From Anthostomella pinea (Eukaryota; Ascomycota; Sordariomycetes; Xylariales; Xylariaceae), in assembly GCA_963556695.1 (NCBI GenBank), contig CAUWAG010000004.1:1178001-1242000 (forward strand): a DNA stretch of 64,000 bases, written 5' to 3'. Position 1 is the stretch's first letter. Every line of letters starts with the position of its first letter. The translations under genes were made by a program, and so were the position numbers. The notes under the pieces are model-generated. The model saw nothing but the letters and a program-made list of their open reading frames with translations. It was not told the origin of the DNA and ran no database searches. Positions 56,120 through 64,000 of the stretch are shown here, piece after piece.

Positions 56120-58205
56120 AGGCAATGGCAATGGCACCCTCATTGTCGAGTCGAGACGCTCCCGAGTTGGGGGCTATTTGTTTGATGTCTGTCTATGGCA
56201 TCAAGGGATACTGATCAAGCTATCCGCTCGCACAGACGCGACTTTCTTGACAGATCTGGCGCTCGGGCACGGTTGCAGCAGGCAAGTAGGTGCTTGACGC
56301 AGATCCGGGTGAAGCCAGGGCTCTGATTAGTGCTGTTTCCCGCGACTGAAACGGTGCCAATGCGACGTTGATGGTATCTCTCGGCTTTTGGAGCCTATCT
56401 GTTGGCTGAGCTCAAAGCCCACCGTGGGACTGGGAAGAGGGCTTCCTTGAATATGGCGGTGAGAGCGGCCTTCGTCTCGATGACATAATAATCCTTCAGT
56501 CAGGTTCAAGCTGAACTGTGTAAGTGGTGAATGCGACGATGGACTTATTAGCACTGGCTTGAGAGATCATAGGGCTTCCCGTAGCGTTGGTTCACTCTTC
56601 ATGGTGGCAGATGGTGGTGATGCACGCCCGGCCTTGGGACGGCGCATCGATCAGTGGTGGAGATGAGGGGCCAAGAGAACCAGCCTACGAGGAGCCAGGA
56701 GCTCCCGCCCCCGTCCTTTTCTCGTCACCCTGCCAAAGACGGTGGAGCCACTCCGGGGACCAGTGGACGTCGTCTCTTTTTCTGGGTCATGTCAACAAGA
56801 GAAGAAGAAAGTTTAGAGCTGCAAGCCCGACAGCTGGGCGCAAACGGCTTCCCGCAACTTTAATCTTACGTGGTATTACCGGCAGGTGAGGAGGTTGGCT
56901 AGACACCCGAAGTCATAGATATTACATATGTTTGCAGGTGCAGGATAGAACCTCGGGTGATAGGTACTGAATAGTAGGAGAATAATCCCTGGAATATCCC
57001 ACGGGCTTCTTCGGTCCAAGCTGTCAACCACCTCCTTGTCGCTGCAGCTGTGCAGTCGGACTCCTCCTGTCAAGAAACCCTTCCAGCCCCTCCATTGGTC
57101 AGGTTCTTCACGCAGAGCCAACGCATCGCCGAACACCCCCACCCCAGCCACTTTCTTATGTCTTTGCGACAGAAGCAGAGTCAGTAACTCCAGCTGCTCA
57201 CATTAATTTGGAACAAAGATCGCATTCGGGCTGCAAGACCAGCAGCATCCGAGTTCTGCACGTGCATACAATTCAGCTGTCAGGCTACAGTTCGGGTTGT
57301 TATCGCAGACGACGCAGACCAAGAAGGGCAGAAGGGGCAGCCCCTGCAGACATTGAAGACACCCGCGGTAGCAAACGCCGGCCGTTCGCCGCCTGTTTTT
57401 AGCTGCCTTGCCAGACTCGACCTATCCTCGCCACCATCCCCAGAGGACCAGAACCCTGGGCTAACCAAAACATCCCGTCCTCATTGACTCTTGCAGTGCA
57501 GTGCAGTGCAGCGCACCTCTGCGCCTGGTTGGTCGCTTATTATTAATACCAGTACGTATATGCACCTACTCTTTATCTCTCGCAATACACTGTTTCCTCT
57601 TCCTGTCGTCGACAGTGCGTGAGCGTGAATGAATGGGTTGTCGTGGTCCTTCATTGTGCTGCTGCCAGACTCGGCGCATTTGAGGGGGCTGGCTTAGGGC
57701 TCACCCGAGCAGACAGCAGACGAAGCTGAAAGTCCAAGTTCCCTCTCAGGCCGCCAGGCCCAACTGTTGCCAGCAAACAATTAGCAAACACCATTCTGGC
57801 TCCTCAACATTACTTTCCCATTCTCTGCGCACCATTGATATCGCGTTCGCTGTCATCCGGCAACCCAATTGTTCCCGTCGCATTCAGACGCGCCCATATC
57901 AATATCCATCTGGAGCTGCTTTACTGACTTCCCGCAAGCTCCAGCTTTTCACCTGTTCACCACCAAGCAGATACACCAACAGATAGATGCCTTGATGAAG
58001 ATCTACGAAACGCGCCCGACCTCCCAGAACACGTCATCTCCTTCGCATTCCGCCATCATCTTTCCCGGCATCTCTGCCCACCCACGCCATCTGTAGCTTG
58101 GTCGCTACACCCAAGCGAGTGGAGGGACGGGCTTTGGCGGAACCGGCAAAGACAAACAGAGGTCAGGCTACACAGTAGGAGAAGTTGGCAACCCATTGCG
58201 CAACA

Positions 58206-61200
58206 ATGGGTGTCGACTCGAGGAAGCCTCCACCACTACCTGCACCGACCGAGACCGAATCCCTTTCTACACCCACCGAGTTGGCCCCGTCCGGTGTGTC
58301 CAAACCCGGCGACGAGAATTCACACTACTCGCTGCCCGACGATGGCACCCCGGTCACCATTAGAACTCGTGGCCACAGACAGAACAAATCGCAGACGTCA
58401 CTACTGATCGAGTACTTCGAGGGTGGGAAACCTCGCAGCGGGTCGCCCGGCGCATCAGGTGCTACCGAGCGCAAGCCGAGTGTTCGCGTACGCCTGACGC
58501 CGTCCAAGGGTCGCGGGAAGAACGACCACATCCAGATCACTGAGACCAAGAGCAGAAAGGCATCTTTGACCCGTAGAGCGACTGCGAGTCCGAACATCAG
58601 CCGAAGCGAACTAGACATGATCGACCCCGAAGACGCCAGAAGCATGAACTCTTACGCTTCCGCCACCGAGGAGTCCAATGTCTCTCGCAACCCTATCGAG
58701 GTTGAGATCGACTCGAGTCATCCTCGCCGCCGGCGGAAGGCGACGAGTCCTCTTATCCCCGCTGTCGATAGCAAAACATCCACCTACCAGCCACCGAACA
58801 TGTCGGACATCTCAGCGATACCGACTGATAGTTTTCTGGATGGATCTGGTGGGACCACGACTGCACGAGAAGAGAAGCGCGCCAGGAGCCCGCTTCGAGG
58901 TGACGGTCTGGCCGCCGGTGCTCTAGGAGCTGTTGCTGCCGCCGCCGCTGCAGATAAGTTGAATCGCAAGAACCGCAGCGAAAGCCACGAGCGAAGCGTT
59001 ATACAGAAGGCTGTTGAGAAGGCCAGCAAACCCGAGCGGAAACACAGGTCGAAAAGCAGGACGAGCAGTGTCAGTGAAAAGGATGGGGATAGCCGAAGAA
59101 GGTCCAAGGGAAGTCACAAGGAATCTCTGGTCTCAGCCGTCGATTCAAGCCTACTCTCGTCACAACTGACCGGAAGCCACCGGTCTTATGATTCGCATTC
59201 CTCCTCAAAGATCTCCATCAACAACCCGAAATTGCTTGAGACTGTCGAAGACGCCATTCGTAGACTGATTCTCCCAGAACTTGATGCTCTCAAGCGAGAA
59301 AACAGCCAGCGAGAGACCAAAAGAACCAAGCATCGAGACTCATTATCAAGCCTGACATCAGGATCCAGAGAGGAGACATCGGTCACAAGCAAGCGGAAGT
59401 CTGCCGATACAACTCACTCTACCAAGTCAAAAGACCGACGGGATAGAGAGGCTAGGAACGATCTATCACCCCATAGTAGTATCGATCACATATCCATTGC
59501 GGAAGACGTTCACGATGACGAGACCACGCCGCGTCGAACTCGTGACCGGCTCACGGACGCTGCCCTGGGTGCCGCAGTGGTGGGCGCTGCACTACGATCA
59601 AGATCTAGGGGCGATGAAAAGCGGCAGCGAAGACGGCGGCGGACAGAGACACCGAAGCGTGACCACACCGACCGATATAACGACGAGTATGAAGAGTCCG
59701 AGCATGAGGTCGCACCACCGATGCCCCTATCGAGCGAGATCAACCCGTCAGAAATGACAAGAACGTCGATTCTTTCCGCTGAGACGGATAGACCCCACTC
59801 GGCAAGCGAGGAGATGACACCGATCCCGATCAGGGAGGTGACGAGAGGCGTTGCCTCAATGGAGTCGATGAGCAGTTCTCCGACACCAACAAAGTCGCCT
59901 GGCCGCACCCTGCAAAGCCTGGGGACACAGCACGCCAACATATCTCATGGCGACCTCAGGGCTCTTCCGCGGCAATCAACCTCGGACTTCCGTGAGGATC
60001 GCGAGACTGAGGAGTTTGGTCACGTGTACCCAGCTCAAAACCGAGAGGAATACGATGACGACTACGAGGAGGCAGGCCACTTGTCGGAGCCTGGTATGTA
60101 CGACGAGGATACGGGGATGGGTCATGCATTTTATGGCACCCAGGACGTTCCAGCTCCGCTGCGTTACGTCCCCTACCAGCAAGAGAGACGCGGCCTCAGC
60201 CCAATCCAGAGTGTGTCCGGTTACACCGAGGGCGAGAGCGAAGTCCAGGGTCATAGAGACTCGAGAACCACGCACACCGCCAGTGAACGCTCTTCGCCGG
60301 AGAAATTATCAAGACATGAGCGAGATCTGGAGTCGCCTGGCTCTGTTCCAAGCAACATGCGAAGCCGCGAATTCGGTGACGAAGGCAGTAGCGTGAGGAG
60401 CTCGGGTCTGGGCTACAGGAATACCACGTATATCGACGATAGCGAACTGGATGGAGTAACATCCGGGCAAGCAGTGCAGGTTGTCGGGGGCAACCCTCGA
60501 ATGGTCCACCAGAATTTCGGGCCGGAGTCTGCCGTCGCATCTCTGGTCGACGGCTCTGTTCTCGATCCGTCCGTACTAAGTGGATCTGCGGGACCCTCTA
60601 GACAGGATTATCGCAGTTCGCAACTCTCCTATGAGGAGGCCGCCAGCGAATCCAGCTCGAGAGATTCGAGCCCCGCTAAGCGGTCGGTGGATAGCCGCCA
60701 GCAAGTTCTTGCGGAACAGGGCCATTCCCCAGCGCCGTCCCGGGAAAGAGACGGTTCGCCAGCCTCTCGCGAATTCGCAGAGTACGAACTCAACGAACAC
60801 GGACAGAAGGTTCCCCGATCGGCTTATCGCCAATCTCCGACCACATCTGAGACCGCCATCACGGCTGCCGCACTCAGCCGGGCAGCGGCTGCTGCGCTTA
60901 AACGGCAACACAGAGGTCACGAGTCACCCAGCGATGAGATGTACGGAAGTCAGTTCTCTGGAGCTGGTGTATCCCGAAATCGGTCCTTCAAGGAACGAGC
61001 CGCAAAGGATGGCTACCAGCCAAATGCCACACCACGACACAGTGTTGATCGTCTGTCCGACTACAGTCAGCCCAGGCTGGGAGCTAGTGGCTTACCAGAT
61101 GTTGACAATCCAATGCCGGAAATAGGCTACGGCTACGGTGACGACCATCGATCCCAACAAAACACACCATCTATCGTGCGCGAGCCCCTCGGCGGCTCGC

Positions 61201-63736
61201 ATCACGAAAGCCGAGAACACTGGCCTTCAGAGCCTACACCTACGCAAGAGGCGCATGACTATGATCGCGCTGTCACTCCCAAGGCAAGCAGTGCCCGTGG
61301 CAATGGGGATGGCCTTGGTATCGCCGATGCGGCAGCGGTTGCGACTATTGCGACTATTGCGACTGCTGGGGCCTTGGCAGCTTCGCACAGTCGACAACCA
61401 AGTCAAGAGCAAGATGATGAATGGCAGCGAACATCAGGTGAACGCAAGAGAGATACCTGGGTCACAAATCCCTACGAAGGAACCAGCCCGATCGCCAATC
61501 TCCCCGGGCTGGAGGGCAATATATTGGGCGGTACAGGCTTCGGATCTGACCAGTACCGCAATGGTTTCCACAATGGCAGCCCAGGCTTACCAGGTGGGGA
61601 CGAAGGTTACATCTCCGCGGCCCCGAACGAGGCTCGAGACGGAATCAACGGGAAGGGTAAAAACATCGAAGTCTTGAACCAACCCCGCCTTGGGGACGTG
61701 GAAGATCCCTTCTACGCACCCAAAGATTCCAGAGGCCTCAGTGGCATGTCCCAAGGGATGCAGACGCCGCTGTACGACCCTGCGTCCGGAACTGGTATTG
61801 ACAGGATTCAGTCGAAAGATATTATTGCACTAATGGAGCATGTGAGTGAAGTCTAATCCATAGAGATTTGGGCTTGTCGCTAACTATACCACAGCTTATG
61901 GTCCGTGACGCTCAACGGAGTGCTAGAGACACCGAGATTCTGGTGACGCTTGTTCGATCAGCTGCCGAGATGCGCAACTCCTTCGAGGATATCAAGAAGA
62001 TGCTAGCAGACTCTGAAGATCAGATCATTGGCGAAGTCAAGGACAACACGGAGAAGACTGTCAAACGCCACCTCGGGGGTCCCAGGCCATTCCCTGGCAG
62101 CAGTGGGCGATCTGTCCAGGGCGGTTCGCTTGCTGGTACCGACGATCTACCTACAAAGAAGCGAAACCTACTTCGCCGAGCTCTCCAAGGATTGGGCGCA
62201 AAGGGTGCCAACGACCTGGGCAGGATAGAGGATATGTTGTTCCAGCTCCTCACTGACGTCGACGTTCTGAAGCACCAGACTGCTGGTCCGGGTGGCGTGA
62301 GCACGCAAGCTCAGTCTCTTGAGAATCTGCAGCCGTCAATCCAGTACGAACAAGACCGAGGCTATGAGCCGGAAGGAAATGCTGGAACCTCTACTGCTAG
62401 CCATGCCAGTCAATCTGGTCATCTCTCTTTACCCCAGTCCCGTGGGAACTCCACGCGACTAGGAAATGATCGAAAGTTTTCTGATCACCGCATCAGTACC
62501 GTTCCCGAGGACTCGGATGAGTACGACGACCATGCTGTACCGGCAATCAAGCGATACCCTGCTGAAGAAACGCTACTGTCTCCTGCCAGCGACAGGCAAC
62601 GAGGTGGCTCCGTCCCTCTAGGCACACCCCCTCACCAAACTCCACAAGCTCAGCATTACTCTGTCAGCAACGATAATACTCCTCGGACCGAAGAGGGCAA
62701 GAAGCACAAATCAAGGGGATCAACAAGCTTCTTCCCCAAGATATCGCGTTGGTCGGAGACTACAGCGTCGAGCATTGGCAAAGCCTTCCGCGGCAGTGGG
62801 GGTTCTCGAAAACAGGACCCTCCTGAGGAATACCTGCAGCATCCTCCTTCTCGCTCTGGGTCCGACCTCGGTGATTATGATCATCTCCATAACCAGGATA
62901 CATACGGAGATGACGAACTACACGCGGGGTTCTCCCAGGACCTCCTGCCACCAGGTATGGATGGCGGTGCGCATGGCCCTTCGATGGCAAATGAGCAGCT
63001 GTCTGTGCCAGGAACATATGCCACTCCGGAAGACCCCAAGTACAGGGCTCACCGGAACTCGTTGAACTTGCAGCACCCTCAGCCTCGTCCAGGGCAGACT
63101 GAGCGGTTTCGAACCGCACTAGAGACCTCCGCGGCTGACTATGACTCACCAATGTCTCCTAGATCAGCTGATTGGGCCGGCTCCGCTACATCGCTTCATC
63201 GTTTCCCGGCGCAAAACACTCAGCGGTACAGCGACAACAGTGCTCTGAACTCGGGCGCAGCAGGCGACGAGTACAACTGGTCCAATGGACAGTCACCTGG
63301 CCAGCAGGGACCACCACGCCCTCCCAAAGAGCCGCTGGATGGCCGATCACCGGCGCAGGCATCGACCCCGCCGCAGAACGCCCGGGTGAACAAGCTGCAG
63401 AAGAAGCAACAAAGCCCACTGCCTTATCACAGTGTCGAGAGTGGCTACGGAACCGCTTCGGCTACCCACGCTGGGAGCTACAACTCAGGTAGCCCGCGAC
63501 TGGAGAACAGAAACCTCAGCGGAGCTCTTGGTGTGCCAACGCGGAGACCCAGTGGGCCCAGAGCCATGACACCCACGCGAAGTGACGATGGCGAGAAGGA
63601 TGAGAGACGACGCAAGCGTGGTTAGTGCTCCCGTTGACAATGCCCAAAGACGACCCAAATCTGACTCCTGACAGACACGTTCGGAACAGCAGCCAGCCCC
63701 TCCAGCGCTGCTAGCCAAGAGTCCGAAACGTTTTAG
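58206..63736 (+). CDS. Very large, mostly disordered Ser/Arg-rich protein
   Basis: Exons 58206-61841, 61895-63620 and 63675-63736 (introns 53 and 54 nt), 1807 residues. Start at ATG 58206 (MGVDSRKPPPLPAP). The first intron joins IIALMEH to LMVRDAQRSARDTE in frame. The second uses a gttagt donor and replaces a premature stop by DTFGTAASPSSAASQE; it is less certain than the first. Most of the protein is low-complexity S/R/E/D. Visible elements: an alanine-rich segment (GLAAGALGAVAAAAAADKL), VEDAIRRLILPELDALKRE (likely amphipathic helix), DAALGAAVVGAALRSRS, ADAAAVATIATIATAGALAA, and a coiled-coil-like block starting at residue 1213 (LVTLVRSAAEMRNSFEDIKK, then KKMLADSEDQIIGEVKD). No enzyme domain. 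It resembles large fungal scaffold proteins such as septal-pore or cortical tethers only in style; I do not assign a name. Confidence 0.8.
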
Positions 63737-64000
63737 GAGAAGCGTGCTCGGTACCTCGACGTTATATCGCCCACATCGCCCTTTCATGTCGATTTCGGCA
63801 AAAAATGAACAACATTGGCCGCTGCTCGTTATACCGATACCATTTGCATCTGAATTTTCAATTGCCATTCCCGAATCCCCCTCTTCCCCATTTATTTATA
63901 GAAATGGATACGCAAGAACGGAAATATTGCGAACTGCATAGCATACATGTAACGCCCCTGGCGTGGGGGGGGGGGGGGGGGGGGGGCGGCGGTACACTCA
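63737..64000. other. 3' flank with a 22-nt poly-G run
   Basis: After the last stop there is an AT-balanced 3' region, then an uninterrupted run of 22 G at 63965-63986 followed by cggcggtacactca. No gene seen. Confidence 0.6.

Larger units (their letters stand above)
54093..58205. other. Gene-poor interval with hairpin, AT-rich tract and tandem repeats
   Basis: No supportable gene over 4.1 kb. Contents: a diverged inverted repeat pair (about 54390-54490 against 54925-55000, sharing agaacggcagta and gcgatctgaag/gcgatttgaag), a perfect-looking hairpin (54529-54618), an AT-rich tract (54620-54920), two tandem repeats (55674-55795, 56067-56119) and, from about 57500, the probable long leader of the next gene. 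Confidence 0.5.

Noticed and set aside
1..64000. CRISPR arrays, bacterial operons, rRNA genes, telomere repeats
   Set aside because: None seen; the introns and gene families are those of a filamentous fungus, and no TTAGGG array or rRNA sequence was noticed.

Overview
The window is nuclear DNA of a filamentous ascomycete (Pezizomycotina). The evidence is short GT-AG introns of 49-94 nt with CTRAY-like branch sites, fungal-specific protein families (CFEM receptor-like protein, DUF2462 protein, IFRD protein, a Dbp5-type helicase and a Bzz1-type F-BAR/C1/SH3 protein), Fot1/pogo and Copia transposons, and AT-rich tracts with C-to-T decay in CpA/TpG context as left by repeat-induced point mutation (RIP). 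The species cannot be named from the sequence. All splice models are read by eye from splice-site consensus, frame continuity and protein logic; there is no transcript evidence.

Layout. 1-5103: head-to-tail array of an unrecognised protein family: a 30-nt tail of one copy at the window edge, a broken copy with introns (1109-2853) and an intact single-exon copy (3718-5103). 5706-18504: ordinary gene-dense block: a SET-domain protein with a signal peptide (-), a bzz1 homologue (-), dbp5 (+), a CFEM membrane protein (+) and a small DUF2462 protein (+). 19797-26083: decayed accessory region with at least four pieces of SET-domain genes and a cytochrome P450 whose only visible lesion is a 181-bp solo LTR in its fourth exon. 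28022-28620: small protein with a CxxCxG zinc-type motif pair (-).

31311-41700: nested transposon island. An old AT-rich RIP-decayed background received a Fot1/pogo element at a TA site (33234-40370). A Copia element (33596-38858, 173-bp LTRs, 5-bp target duplication AAGAT) then inserted inside its transposase gene. A solo LTR with perfect target duplication (31845-32046) also landed in the AT-rich background after it had decayed. 41700-44850 holds no gene I can support, apart from a solo LTR of the family that hit the P450.

44852-47533: FHA-domain, acidic, apparently tail-anchored protein (-). 49729-51036: IFRD-family protein (+). 52842-54092: cysteine-rich single-pass membrane protein (+). 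54093-58205: gene-poor, with a 38-bp-arm hairpin, an AT-rich tract and short tandem repeats. 58206-63736: a 1807-residue largely disordered protein (+). The window closes near a 22-nt G run.

Core housekeeping genes (dbp5, bzz1, IFRD, DUF2462, FHA) sit in two islands separated by a decaying, transposon-rich accessory segment (about 19-45 kb). The most unusual content is the tandem family at the left edge, the SET-gene graveyard, and the solo LTR whose target duplication happens to supply splice dinucleotides that would restore the P450 frame.
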